From Paramecium sonneborni (taxonomy: Eukaryota > Ciliophora > Oligohymenophorea > Peniculida > Parameciidae): 64,000 bases of DNA. Positions 23,501-35,748 of the stretch are shown one piece after another (position 1 is the stretch's first letter; every line of letters begins with the position of its first letter). The notes beneath the pieces are model-generated. The model ran no database searches and was not told the DNA's origin. It worked only from the letters and a program-made list of their open reading frames with translations. Position numbers and translations under genes: made by a program. Where the stretch lies: NCBI GenBank assembly GCA_905182985.1, contig CAJJDN010000007.1:403179-467178 (forward strand). The letters run 5' to 3'.

Positions 23501-24508
23501 TCATTCTTATTAATTTTCATCATTATTATTAATTTTTTATCTACATACAGGACATGAATTATTCGTAAAAAACCATTTTTCTATACATTTTACATGAAAA
23601 AGATGCTTGCATGATAATAAAATTCCTTGATTCTAAAAAGAACATAGGCATATTGAACAAATATCTTTAGTTGTAAATGAATTATGAATATATTTCATTA
23701 ATATAGAATGTTTTACCCTTTTAACTTGAATATTTTTTAATAAATATTTTATAAGATTTGGTAAAGAAACACATATGTTAATAATAACACCTATGATCAT
23801 TTGTATTAAGTTGATTAAAGAATTAAAGCCTATGTATATTAACATAAAGGATAAGATAATAAAGATTAAGATAAGTGGTAATGAAATTAATGCAAATTCT
23901 GGGATTATTAAATATAAATTATTCTTAAATTCTAAAATAATAAATTGGATACACATAGCAAAAATTCCTATCGATATTAAAATGATAAGTATTAAAGATT
24001 TTTTGTGGATATTTACAAATTCTAAAAGAATTTATTTAAATGTCAATTTAGATCCAATTATTAAATCAATTAATCTTATTTCAACTCTTTTTTCAGAATC
24101 AAGATTTATTTCTGTTCTAATAATATTTAAAAATATTTTTCTTGTAATTGTAGATTTACATCCTATATACTATTTTTATTTTTTAGCTGATATAGTTAGA
24201 TATAGAAATATCAAAAATTTGAAAAATAATCCAACTCCAAAGTAAATTAATAAATATTCTTGACTGATGATAAAAACTATAAAGCAACTAGAAAAAGTAA
24301 TAGCTTCATAACAAGTGAAAATAATTGATATAGTTTACAATTGTTTTAAAAATTCTTTAGATTTCTTTAAAGTATTCGACTCAGTGATGGATTAAGTCTT
24401 TATGTAATTTAAAAATAGTTATGAGATTTCTTAAGTTTCTGAAAGGCAACCTTCTCCAGATGTATCAAGTTTTTCAGAATAGTTCTAATAAAGACTTCTT
24501 TAGCTCAT
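23501..24508 (-). CDS. Multi-pass membrane RING-H2 E3 ubiquitin ligase
   Basis: 335 aa, intronless. Four or more hydrophobic segments: two around residues 85-125 (IIFTCYEAITFSSCFIVFII, YLLIYFGVGLFFKFLIFLYL) and two around 195-260 (SLILIILISIGIFAMCIQFI, FALISLPLILIFIILSF). The C-terminus carries a RING-H2 finger: CSICLCSF, LLSCKHLFHVKCIEKWF and CPVCRQ, all eight zinc ligands visible. The layout suits a ligase of the endomembrane or plasma membrane that ubiquitinates membrane proteins. It lies 46 bp upstream of the NEK stop codon on the same strand. Confidence 0.88.
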
Positions 24509-24554
24509 AAATTATAATGAATGCAATTTTAAGAAATATTTATAGAAAAGTATT

Positions 24555-25680
24555 TCAAATAGTTGTTTATTTTTTAATAAAAAATTCTACATGAGAATCA
24601 CACACTTAGGATTAAGCATTAATTGAATCCTATGAGTTTCCTAAAAGTTATTTAACATAACTCATTTGTTTTTTATTTTTTTCATGTGCTTTTTTCTACA
24701 TCATAGTAACTTGACCAATTTTTTGAAAATGTTATTATTATTTAGAATTAATCTTATCAAAACTCTATAAAACAATTTTAGCAATATAAGAAGATTTAAG
24801 AAGTTCTTTTGCTTAAGGTCTTTTTGATGGATCTAAATTAAGAAGAGATTAAATTAAATTAACTAATTCTAAACTATATTTTCTAGTATCTGAGATTGTT
24901 TGATCTTTATTATCTTAAATTAATATTTCTTGTTATAATTTTCTCTATTAAATATTTTGGAGTACTTAATCAAATTATTGTCCATCAAAAGCTCTTTTTA
25001 AAGTGCACATTTCAAATAATATGCATCCAAGAGACCATAAATCTGAGGAATATGAATAACCTAATCCTTAACTGATTTCTGGTGATAAATAAAAAGGACT
25101 ACCAGTTATTGTTTTAGCCATATTATCTTCTTTTAAAATCTACTATTAAATAATTATATTACTTTAGCAACCCCAAAATCTGCAATTTTTAATTGTCCAT
25201 CATCCTTAATTAAAATATTAGAACTCTTTAAATCTCTATGTATTACATTATTCTCATGTATAAATGCCAAACCCATAATTAATTGCACTAGCCATTATTC
25301 AACTACTTTTTAAGTATATCCTCTATTCTTTCCTTCAAGAATTCTATATTAGATCATATTCCACAAATCTCCCTCTAAGATTTTATTTATAAATATATAC
25401 TTTAACAATAATCCATTATTATAATTGTTTAGTTTTCATCTCTAAAACATTCATAAACATTTATAATATTTGGATGTTTCATTTTAAATAAAATATCTAA
25501 TTCTGAACGCTAACATTCTCCATTTATTTTTTTTGATGCATATTCCTTCATAGTTTATTTATGCTAAATTAAATAAACAATTCCTAAATATTTTGAATAT
25601 TTCTAATTACCAAATTAACCTCTCCCAATTATTTTAATTTCTTTATAACATTATTCATACTCATTTATTGGCCTTATCAT
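24555..25680 (-). CDS. NEK-type (NIMA-related) protein kinase
   Basis: 350 aa with introns 25143-25162 (20 nt), 25375-25400 and 25584-25610. Motifs: [24 protein letters not shown] with the ATP lysine, [34 protein letters not shown] then [14 protein letters not shown], and [16 protein letters not shown], as in NIMA-related kinases, which act at centrosomes and cilia and are expanded in ciliates. A short basic coiled tail follows the kinase domain. The start is 29 bp after the Piwi stop codon. Confidence 0.93.
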
Positions 25681-25709
25681 TGATATTATAAAAATAACAA
25701 TTATATAAA

Positions 25710-28127
25710 TCAAATATAAAATAGCACTTTTTAATAAATTAAATCTGATTGTGGTAGGAATTTTATTTTATCTTTATCATCATAATTATCTCCAATAAAA
25801 TTACAGAGACAATGTGCATAACGAACTGGTGCTGGTATTTTAATAGATCCAGTAAAATTATAAAATAACCAACATAATTTAAATGTCATAATTTTAATAC
25901 TTTCTGCAACATCTTATAATATTATTAATATAAATACCCTTTATATCTGAATAAAGAACTTTATATAGAGTTGGAGTAACTGTTCCTTATCTACTCAATT
26001 GAGATATTAGATAAAATTTAATTGCATCCTCATTAGTTATATTTTTATTATCTATTATAGTACCAGGTGGTGGATTATCTGCTCTTCCTTATGCTGTATA
26101 GAATTTTGCAGAAACTCTTTTATTACAGATAACTAAAGTTAATTTAACATCATCCAACTCTAATTCTTTTATTGCTGATTAATATTATGGTAATTCTGAT
26201 CCTAACACTGCTGTTTATTAACCATCTCCTACACCATCTCTATATATGATCACATTTTTTGGATAAATCTATAACTCTTATTTAAAAGCCAACATAGCTG
26301 CCTTTAAACATTATTATAAATGTGAACTAAATTCTCCTGATGTCACAACTTAAGAATAATATCTACTAAAATTTCTATTAATGGTGCTACAAAATGCTAA
26401 TTAACTTTTTCTTCCAGATTTAGTAAAAATGTCAACTCCACATATCATAGTAGGTTTATCTGAAAACATACTAGGTATACCATCTAATGCCCATGGAGTT
26501 CCTCCAATCTTTGCATTTAATTAAATCAAAATCTTATTTACTATAGATCTTGTATTTTTACTTAAAGTTCTTTCTATTATTACTTAAGAAGCACATCCAA
26601 ATTTAGCCATTGAAATTCTTTTACTAGCTTTATATAGTCTTGCTTTCTTCTTTTAACCTGGTAATAAAAATACCAAAAAATTAACTTTGGCTCTATTTTA
26701 TTCAGCAAAAACTTGAAGATCTTATAATAATCTTTCTAATTCCTCTTCTCTATCTGATTACATCTCAATAATTTTAGGCTAATAAAATGCACTAAACTGA
26801 AATTCATCACAGGCCTACTTAAAATTCTCTAAAAAAGATCTTAATGCTTATTCACCTGAAGATTTATTATATACTACTCCTAACATTAATTTTAATTTAG
26901 GTGTTGAAAACATTTAAGTTTATGTTTGTCTATCTAAATTTGTTCTGCTATCTGCTAAATTTAATCTTAAATCTCTTCCCATTAACATATTTCCAGGATC
27001 TAATCTATATGCTTAAGTTTAAACACACTCTTTCGAAATTTCTAAACCCCATTCTTTTAAAACATCTTTTTATGTATTATCCTTTCTGTTAATTATTTTT
27101 GTATTCTAAAGTTACTATATAAAATCTTATGCTGTCTTCATTCTAACATCTGCAGATGGTTTTGTAATTTCTGATATCTTTTTCATTGCATTAAAATCCT
27201 AATCAATTATATTTTATTATTTACATTTCTCATTTAATCTGTAAGTCCAGTCATTTAACAAAGTGAAGGAATTAATAAAATTTCTTTCTCATTTTAATCT
27301 CTTCTTCCTTTTACTATGGCTTTCAACAATGGTTAATTCAAGTCAATTTTTTAATTGTACTTTCTACTGTAATACTATTCAAAAGTTATTGCTTCACCAT
27401 TTTAATTTTAAAATGTTGATCTTGGACTCATTTTTAATTCTAAACCTGATATCTAATAAAACTTTTTATTATATGTAGTCATCACAACCTAACCAATTAT
27501 GATATCAAGATTATTTCTAAATTAATTCAATTCTTCTAAAACACTTCTATATCTTAGAATTCTAAATGCACAATCAATTATCAATTTAGGTTTACAATTT
27601 TAAATTGCACTTTATTAATAAATGCATTCAACTCCTGGCCAAATCTAAGTCTTTTATTAAAAATATACCTCCAAGTTATTTTCTTATTATCTAGCCGCTC
27701 TTTAAGTCCAAAACAGTTTACTACCTGTTTTTCCTACTGAAACCATTTATAGTTAATTTTTAACTACCTACTTTATTAATCTAGCAATTATTTAAGCTTT
27801 GTTAATATGATTTTCATTCAAACGACCTATGATTTGAATCGATACTATTGGTTATGCTTCTTAATTATTTTATAAGGCTCCCAAAGTCTTTGGCCTTCCT
27901 TTTTCAATTCCCTCTGCAATTTTAGGTGAGTAAATTTTGTTATCAATACTCATAAAATTTACTAACATTTCTAATATTTAAGGTCTAAACTATCTTAAAG
28001 CTGATTAGATCATTTCTGGAGTAGAGTTTTCGATTTCTAATTAATATTCATATATTGGTTTTGCTGTTTATAAACTTACTTCGTGATAATTAGTCTTTAG
28101 TTATATTACTTATGATTGTGAAAGCAT
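25710..28127 (-). CDS. Piwi-clade Argonaute protein (Ptiwi)
   Basis: 780 aa with introns 25913-25937, 27199-27224 and 27645-27668. Small-RNA guided protein; in Paramecium, Piwi proteins carry scnRNAs or iesRNAs that direct genome rearrangement, or siRNAs. The PAZ domain shows SPRSTFQNQNGEAITFEQYY and LIPSLCQMTGLTDQMRN. The PIWI domain shows the catalytic tetrad: D in MICGVDIF, E in TSGEFSS, D in IYRDGVGDG and H in RYAHCLCNF, so slicing is possible. VSAKFY...PPPGTIIDNK, RQGTVTPTLYKVL and FYNFTGSIKIPAPVRYAH are typical. The start at 28127 is the first ATG that fits; the frame stays open upstream without a methionine, so a longer N-terminus with an intron cannot be excluded. Which Piwi class it is needs a tree. 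Confidence 0.95.
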
Positions 28128-28489
28128 TGGCAAACAAATTAATTAATATTTTCTTGCTCTTTCTATTGCTTTATACTAAAGAAATTTTTGAACTAAAACA
28201 TAGGTGTAAATTTAATGAACTAAAATTTTAGTATTTTACAAAAATATTTATTTTTCTTAATAGTAATAATGCAAACTTTTTAGAATAATTATAATATTAA
28301 TGCTAGATAAAAGGATAATGGCATTCTAAATAAAAATTTACCTTGATGATCCAATGCTTGCTTTTTTTTATATAATTTTTTTTATCATTAGGCCATTATT
28401 TAATTTTTTGAGGTCTTTTTTTTACCATTATTTTAATTATAATAATTTGAATTTTGGAGAAATAATACACTTTTGAAATTGAACTAAAA
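28128..28489. promoter_or_regulatory. Divergent spacer upstream of Piwi gene
   Basis: 362 bp between the Piwi start and a rightward small gene. The Piwi frame is open for ~200 bp upstream of the chosen ATG, but its translation is hydrophobic and unlike an Argonaute N-terminus, so I read it as promoter. No motif recognised. Confidence 0.4.
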
Positions 28490-28823
28490 ATGAGTGAAAA
28501 TTTTTTTCATTCTTTTGTTAATATTAAAAATGATGAATCTGAAGGTTAAAGGAAAGATGTGATTTATATTTATAATTATAGAATAAATAAATTAATGTAA
28601 ATTTTATACTACTAAATTGAAAAAAAAATAAAGGAAGAAAATAGAATTTAAGTTCTTGATTAAAACTAAGAATTAAACATTAGTATAATGGTGTTAAGCA
28701 AAGGTCTATATTTAGAAATGCAAAAGTGTTTTAATTTTAGTAGAGTCTGATAATTTTCTAAATAATTAAGAGAAAGAAATTAGAATAAGGTTAGAGCTAG
28801 AGAAGGATGAGGAAAATAATTGA
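28490..28823 (+). CDS. Small protein, unknown
   Basis: 102 aa with one intron (28691-28715) whose start is GTG. Sequence features: MSENFFHSFVNIKNDE, a predicted helix YRINKLMQILYYQIEKKIKE, a strand CKSVLILVES and an acidic C-terminus (LELEKDEENN). The alternation of strand and helix could suit a small alpha/beta RNA-binding fold, but no family signature is present. The intron is required to join the two coding halves. Confidence 0.6.
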
Positions 28824-28868
28824 AATAATTCTGATTATATAGTTAATAAATAAAATTATAAAAAGAGG

Positions 28869-30422
28869 ATGTTTTTCTTTTTATTTTACTTTTTTATAAC
28901 TGGATTAGGGATTCAAACAATTAATATTAATTAGGATTATATGGATGAAGAAGAATTATTCGAATTAGAGGATTCTGATTATTTTATAATATAAGAAATA
29001 AAAAATGGAACTATGTTCTTTTAAGCAAGAACATCAGACATATAGAAATATATTTAGATAGAGTAATATTATATTGAATAAAAGATTAATATTCTTAACA
29101 CCAGGAGATGGCTAGGTTAATTTATCATTTACAATAAGTAAAAACAGTTTTCCATCAATGAAAGATAATAGAACAATTTCATCAACATATGCAGATATAA
29201 ATGGTTTTTATGTTAAGAAGAGTTATTAAAACATAGTAATACCAGCAAATTCATTTGGGGCAGGTGATAAATTTTATATAACAAATTTAAAAAGGGAAGA
29301 TGAAAAGACTTATTAATATAATATTAGAATAAAGAAGAGTGATAATATTCCATGTCCTAATGAATGCACTTAAGCTTCTTTAGGCTTTTGTAATTTAGGT
29401 ACATGTGCATGTGAACCAAATAGAGTTGATTTAGATTGTTCTAAGAAGGCAACACCATTAATGTTTGATAAAAGAATGGATAATATAACAGTAAGTGGAA
29501 CAGAATATTTTTATTTTGAATAGATTACTTAATTAGAGACAATTTTATTAGATATTGGAATTTCTAATATTTTAATTGCAGAGTATTCTTAAATCTTTGT
29601 ATATTTTATGTTTGAAAACTTTAAATATGGTGTACCTACTCCATATTATAATAATTATTCTTTTACATTTAGTCAAGATTCAAAAATTAAATCACTAATT
29701 ATTGATGTTTCAGGTTTAAATAATAATCCAGATTTAAATAGGTAATGTAAACTTATTAGTCTAGATTTAATCGACTTATATTAACAGTAGTAGTACCAGA
29801 TACTTGCGAATTCTTTTTTAAAATTAGTGTTCCTTCAGATGATAGTGAAGTTAATACAAATTTAATGCTTATTTACTTTTTGGTTTCCTTAGCTATCGTG
29901 TTAGTATTAACATGGATTATAGTAACATTAATTAGATATAGATAAAGAAATAGAATTTAAAATGAAGTTTCATTAAATTAATAATCATCTAATTAATAAC
30001 AAAGAAGAAGTCAAAATAATGGCATTAGTATATAGTAATTGGATTATTTTATGAAAAAGACTTTATGGAAGAATTTAGATTAAATTTAAAGAATTAAAGA
30101 TAAAAAGATAGACATTCGTTAATTTGAAGCTTGTACTGTTTGTCTAATAGAATATGATAAAGATTCAATATGTAGAGTTACTCCATGTGTTCATGTATTT
30201 CATGCAGATTGTTTATAATAATGGATGGTAGACAAAAAACATGAAACATGTCCTATGTGTAGAGAAGAATTGAATTTATAAGCCTTAGAAAAATTTGCTG
30301 AATAAGACAACACTCATTAAATATAAGAAAATTAATAAATTAAAAAAGGGGATGTTTAACATAGACATGAAAATAGCTTATAGATTATCTCATAACAAAG
30401 ATCAAATCAGCCATTTTCTTGA
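28869..30422 (+). CDS. Receptor-like RING-H2 ubiquitin ligase, single-pass
   Basis: 502 aa with introns 29063-29084 and 29742-29764. A signal peptide (FFLFYFFITGLGIQTI) leads into a ~330-residue lumenal or extracellular part containing a cysteine-rich EGF-like piece (CPNECTQASLGFCNLGTCAC). One membrane span follows (LMLIYFLVSLAIVLVLTWII), then a cytosolic RING-H2 with CTVCLIEYDKDSICRVTPCV, HVFHADCLQQWM and CPMCREE. The arrangement resembles PA-TM-RING ligases, but an obvious PA domain is not seen. It probably links a surface or lumenal cue to ubiquitination. Confidence 0.88.
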
Positions 30423-30498
30423 ATGATACATATTATTTTGTTTATTATAATGATCATTCTATTATATATTTATTTATTCGTTTTAATTTGATTCACAT

Positions 30499-31214
30499 TC
30501 AATTTTTAGCCTTAGGTACAAAAATCTATAATTAATAATTTATTTTTATTACAAAAGTTCTTTCAATGATTCTACCATCTTCTTCACATTTTAATTTGAT
30601 AATATTTTTTGTTGTTGTCAAATTATCTATTTAAGTTTTCAACTCCTTCTTTTTTTAATATTCTTTCTCCAATTCCATAATTATATGAGTTTTAACTTTT
30701 TCAAATTTCTTTGGTTTATCTTCTAAATTCATTTGTTCATCTTTTAATTATTAAAGCTGAGGATTTTCTTTTTCTAATTATAATTACATTTGTTCTTCTT
30801 CTTATTATTGTATAAATTTCTTATATAAATCTGATTTCTAATATTCCCCTTCTACAGGATTAGGTTTATTTCTCATAAGATCCTACTAATTTTATAGTAA
30901 AGCCTTCCCTATATCTGGTAAATAATATAAGCCTTTTTCATCACAGAATACTTTTTTATAGCCTTAAATAAATTTATTCATGGCAGAATCACTGTTAAAA
31001 TATAAATAACATTTAGAATCTATTTTTTCTTATTCTCTTATTATGGATTGTAATATTACTTCAATTTGCCTTTGACATAATATTTTAACACAATATCATT
31101 CATAAATTCTTAAATAGTTGCATAGAATTCTTCTTCTCTTAAAAGAGGAGGCAATCTTCTAATATGGACTTTAAAACTTTAAGGACCTTTATTTAAAGTT
31201 TTCTTTAGAATCAT
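30499..31214 (-). CDS. UPF3: UPF3/Smg4 nonsense-mediated decay factor
   Basis: 231 aa with one 20-nt intron (31070-31089). UPF3 bridges UPF2 and the exon-junction or ribosome-termination machinery in nonsense-mediated decay. The N-terminal RNP-like domain starts SFKVHIRRLPPLLREEEFYA, the hallmark KVVIRRLPP-type opening; SKCYLYFNSDSAMNKFIQGY matches the second strand-helix, then VFCDEKG. The C-terminal half is charged coiled coil (LYKKFIQQQEEEQMQLQLEK). It is shorter than animal UPF3 (~470 aa) and a C-terminal exon-junction binding motif is not obvious. Divergent from the TPR gene over 52 bp. Confidence 0.85.
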
Positions 31215-31266
31215 TTATTTAGTATTAATTAAAAAATTGACTTAATAATATAATATAATAAAAGGG
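31215..31266. promoter_or_regulatory. 52-bp bidirectional promoter
   Basis: Separates the start codons of UPF3 and the TPR protein. AT-rich; no motif recognised. Confidence 0.55.
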
Positions 31267-33217
31267 ATGAGACCAATTTCATCTGCTCTAAAATTAAAAA
31301 CTAATGATAGTTAAGAAAAACGACTAAGAAGTGCAGTCTAATTTAAATTATTAGATTCCTAAAAGTATTTCTGAATGAATATTGCTTTAATAGATTAAAG
31401 AATGTACTCATAAAATAATCACAAACATCACAATAGTCCTTATCTCAACAATCACGATTATAAAGTGGAACAACCTATAATACAACTCAACGTACAGGTA
31501 ATTCTACACATAGAATGAAGGAAACAGAATATGAATCAGGTTCTAATTCTGCAATTAGAGGTTAAATTAAAATGAGATCAACTTTTCATTCAAGCAGAAA
31601 TAATCTTATTAGAAGAGTAGATTCATAATTCAGTCTAGATAACAAATAAGAAGCATCTCCTCCTTAAGAAACTAATAGAACTCCAATTCCTGCTCTCAAA
31701 AATAGACTCTTTTAATAAGCCAATAGATCTTAATAAAAATAATTAATTGTAACTTAAGAGAATATAGATTCTAATGAAGTTAAAAAAAGAATGAAATTTG
31801 ATCCGTAAGTTAAACAACAAGTTATCTATTTTAAAATATTGAATATACCTAATATTGGATTAAAAAATTATTTACTTTATCTTTAGAAATAATAAAAGTA
31901 TTTAATTGATTTAATAAAGTCTAAAGCTGAAAATTAAGTAAAAATAATATTTTAATTAGCTTATTGATTTTTCATAATAAATATTAACATTCTCGATAGG
32001 AACATAATCTCCTATTGCATTAATTGAAACTCTTAGTTTTGCTGCGTCTATGCTTGAGTTAACATCTTAATTAGATTGGGCAATTTTTTATCATAATTAA
32101 ACTAGAATAATGGCTAATTATGCTAAACAAACTATGGATAAATATAAAATGAAATCTTTAATTGGACTTGGTAATTGTTCAATTAAAATGTAACAATATG
32201 AAATTGGTATTAAATTTTTTAAGAAATGCCTTTAATACTCATGGTTAAATAATGATTTAGAATAAGAAAATGAAGTCTATTCAAAACTTGGTGTTTGCTA
32301 TTATTATCTAGGAAATATTGAGAAAGTATAACTTTAATATAGTCATCAAGTCTAAATTTTATCATGAAAGAGCTATTACATATGATTATGAATTAGAAAG
32401 TTCTCCACTTCGTTAGATGAGTTCAGACACTCTAAAAGCATTCTTAAATAAAAATTTCAATAAAAATTATGCTGAAACTATAAATACTCCTCTCTTGAAT
32501 CGATTAAATCTTCCTCTTCCTCAAGATATATTGTCGATCTCATAATAAGAAATTCAAAATGAATCTCTTATAATGATCAATCCTCGCATTTTTAATGAAT
32601 CCAAAGCCTCTTCTACAAGAAGAAGCTCCATTTTTGAAACTAATCCTCATATTAAATTGTTTTCCACTCTCTAAGTTGATGGTTTAAGAATTTAATAAGA
32701 AATTTTATCAACTTTAGAATTCGAAGTTGAAGTTTATACTCCAAAGCATTCATGTAAATATTTATTATAAATAATTTAAAAGTTAAATCAGAAAGCAAAT
32801 GTTTTGATTTTATTAGAAATAAAAAAATACACCCTTAAGATATATTTCATGATATTAAATATAAAACTAATCCTTTTATTTTAACAGATCTTGGTGTAAT
32901 CAAAAGTTAAAATGATGAAAATCCTATAGAGAATCCACAAATATATAAATTACCTTTAGATTAATAAATTGATATTAGATTAAAAAAGAAGATATATGTT
33001 GACATTTAAGAAAAATTGAAAAAATTAATGGATTACAAATATCATACAAAAACTGAAATGAAGAATAAAATTCTGGTAGTCATTTAATTTAATGAAGATT
33101 ACACATAAAAATGTTGAAAATGAAAAAAGACATTATGCTGCAGATTAAATTAAAATTTTAGAAAATGTTTAAAAAAACTTTGAAAATCTTATTGAAAATT
33201 TGATGACCTAATAATGA
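31267..33217 (+). CDS. TPR-containing protein
   Basis: 607 aa; introns 31365-31393, 31938-31959, 32326-32350, 32754-32782 and 33076-33097. The first ~200 residues are low complexity, rich in S, R, N and Q. Residues ~220-340 form TPR-like helices: AKQTMDKYKMKSLIGLGNCS, QQYEIGIKFFKKCLQYSW, YSKLGVCYYYLGNIEKSKFY and HERAITYDYELESSP, a protein-interaction scaffold. The C-terminal half is unconserved with a final helix (IKILENVQKNFENLIENL). Ciliates have many such TPR proteins, several in cilia; the exact partner is unknown. Confidence 0.85.
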
Positions 33218-33284
33218 TTTTTTCGCTTGTAAATTTCATTCTTTATATATAAAATTATTTCAATAAATTTACATAATAATATAA

Positions 33285-34917
33285 ATGTATCCAAGATAAT
33301 CAAAAAAATAAGACAAACTAAAGTAATCTCAAAATATTTAAGATTTTATTTTGAATAAACTAATAAAAGAATTCGGTTCAAAACCAATAGATAAAGATGT
33401 ATACAATAATTATTTAATAAGTTAATAACATGTTATGTACACGATTATATTTCTAAATATTCAACTTTTAATGAGAGTGGTGTTAGAGCATTAAAAGTAG
33501 AGATATAAGAAGTACTCAAAAAGTCATAACTTGAAAAAGAAACAATAATAAAAACTTTAAAAAAACAATCTAATCTTCAATAGTTACAAAATAATTAGGA
33601 TGTTTAAAATAATGAAAATAATTCATAATAAATTACAAAAGTTATTACATCAGGTTAAGAGCAATTAAATAATTAAAAAAAGAATAATACTTAAGAAATT
33701 CCAAGATTAGATTCATTAACTTCAGAAAATAAATAAAAATCTGTATATTAATTAGATGATGATGAATAAGATGAATGGGCTGCTATTATTAAATATGATA
33801 CTGTTTTATATTAGAAAGAACAAGAAGAAAAAAAAAAGAGAGAATAATAATTGAGATAAAAATTAAAAGATGATTTAGATAAATAATTAAGAGAAAAAGA
33901 AAAGATAAAAAAAGAAGAAGCGTTGAAAGAAGCTTAATTTATTTAATAAAATTAATAAAGAAAATAAGAATTTGAATAATTTGAAAAATAGAAGAAAGAA
34001 TAAGTGAAACTTAAACAATTAGAAGAAAAGAAATTAAGAGATGAATAAGTATAATTAGAAAAACATAAAAAGTAATTTTAATATTTTATTAGATTAGAAG
34101 AGAAAGTTAAAAATAATCTAAATTATAAGATGATGAAATGCTTTAATAATTGAAAAATGAAATAAGTAGAGAATCTTAAGAATTAAATAAAAAAAGATAG
34201 GAATAAAAAGATAAGTTTTAATAGATTTTGAAAGAAAATGAATAATTAAGATATAAGGTAAAATAAAAAAATATTTTTAGGCATAAGAGGAGATTAAACT
34301 TTAAAAAGAATTTGATTCTAAAATGTAATAACAATAATTACAGAAATTAATATAAGACGATGAAAGAAGAGAATAATTAAAAAAGGATAGAGATGATAAA
34401 ATTAAATAATTTATGAGTCATTATAGCCATTAAGTGTTGACAAAATAAAAGGAAAATGAAGAGAATGAAGGAAAATATATGTTAGAATAATTAAAAAAGC
34501 AAGAAGAATAAGATAAACAATAATAGTAATATAAGAAATTAAAAGAATAAGAGAAAATGGAATTAGTAAAACAATAATTATAATTGTAAATTTAATAGAA
34601 ATAGTAAAAAAAGTTATCAGAAGAAGAGGAATAAAAATTATTATTACTCTAATAAAAATTAGAACTTATGAATTATAGTGAAAAAGAAAAGCAAAAACAA
34701 CTTGTAAATATGTTATTATTTATTTTAGAATATCAAAAATAATTATAAGTAAAACCAAGAGGATATAAGGAAATAAATTGAAGAAAGTAGACATAAGAGT
34801 GCTCATGAAAAAATGTCGAATATGGAATTATTGCAAAATAAATCTTTATTAAAAAATATAGCTTAAGAATAGGTTGTTAAAACAAAATTTAGGAAAGTGA
34901 ATGTATCAATGAAATGA
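33285..34917 (+). CDS. Long charged coiled-coil protein
   Basis: 511 aa; introns 33399-33421, 34072-34097, 34258-34280 and 34704-34728. The first ~70 residues look globular, with IQDFILNKLIKEFGSK and CYVHDYISKYSTFNESGVRA, which could be a LisH/FOP-like dimerisation region. A Q/N-rich link with an acidic DDDEQDEWAAI piece follows. From residue ~190 to the end it is almost all K/E/Q coiled coil. Basal-body and cilium scaffolds often have this form, but no family is assigned. Confidence 0.82.
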
Positions 34918-35016
34918 TAAGATTTATTAGAATTTGATTAATAAATATATTGTTTTTTTTTGTTTAGTTTATTAATAATATAATATAAAAAGGAATAAAT
35001 AAAATATTATTCAACA

Positions 35017-35610
35017 ATGAATTAGAAAAGCAATAAGGTTTCTCCAGCTTAGAAATCAATAGGATTTAGATTTAATTGTGCAATAAATTTAGAACTGCTT
35101 AAAAAATCAACTAGAATGGCTTTACTTAAAATGAAATATTAATTGCCTGAATAATCAGATCGAATTAAAATGAGAAAAAGAAGCTTAATCTTTGCAAAAA
35201 ATTAATTAGATTCAGAAAAGAAGCCATCTCCATCAAAAAGCAAATTTTTAGATACTATAAAAACAAGATGTAGTTCAATAGCTGATGATAATAATTAAAT
35301 GCCAACAAAATTAGTTTTCTAAAAATACTCAAAACAATTAGATAATATTAATTATGGCAATCCTAAAATCTTTTAATCGATAACTTCTCAAAAAGATTCT
35401 TGTGAGACTTTGATTTTTCCTTTTTAAAGGTCCATATATCCATAAAGAAAATTAGTAAGAAAAAATAGAGCAGAAACTCAATATACAATAAATAGTTCAA
35501 TAAACTAACCTAGCCCTAATAATACAAAAATTAAAGTAAAGTCACTTATTGCAATTTAAGAGAGATTTGGAGCAACTGGATGGGAAGTTGAACCATCAGA
35601 TGATATTTGA
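35017..35610 (+). CDS. Basic hypothetical protein
   Basis: 197 aa, intronless. Lysine-, serine- and glutamine-rich, mostly disordered; contains LLKKSTRMALLKMKYQLPEQ and PYQRSIYPQRKLVRKNRA-like basic patches. The C-terminus IAIQERFGATGWEVEPSDDI is the most ordered and conserved-looking part. No family recognised. Confidence 0.72.
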
Positions 35611-35748
35611 ATATATCTAATGAATCTCTTTGAAATCTTAGAAAATTACCATATTATTGTAATTTTAATTATTTCAATTAATGTAATTATATAAATAATA
35701 ATATTGACACTCTTGTTATTCTCAATTATTATTTACTAAAATAGATTA

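Noticed and set aside
23775..24245. 156-codon plus-strand frame
   Set aside because: Antisense to the multi-pass RING-H2 gene; its I/K/N-rich translation is a mirror of the AT-rich membrane segments.
27263..27478. Plus-strand frames in the Piwi region (also 26901-27092)
   Set aside because: Antisense to PAZ and linker of the Piwi gene; no independent signal.
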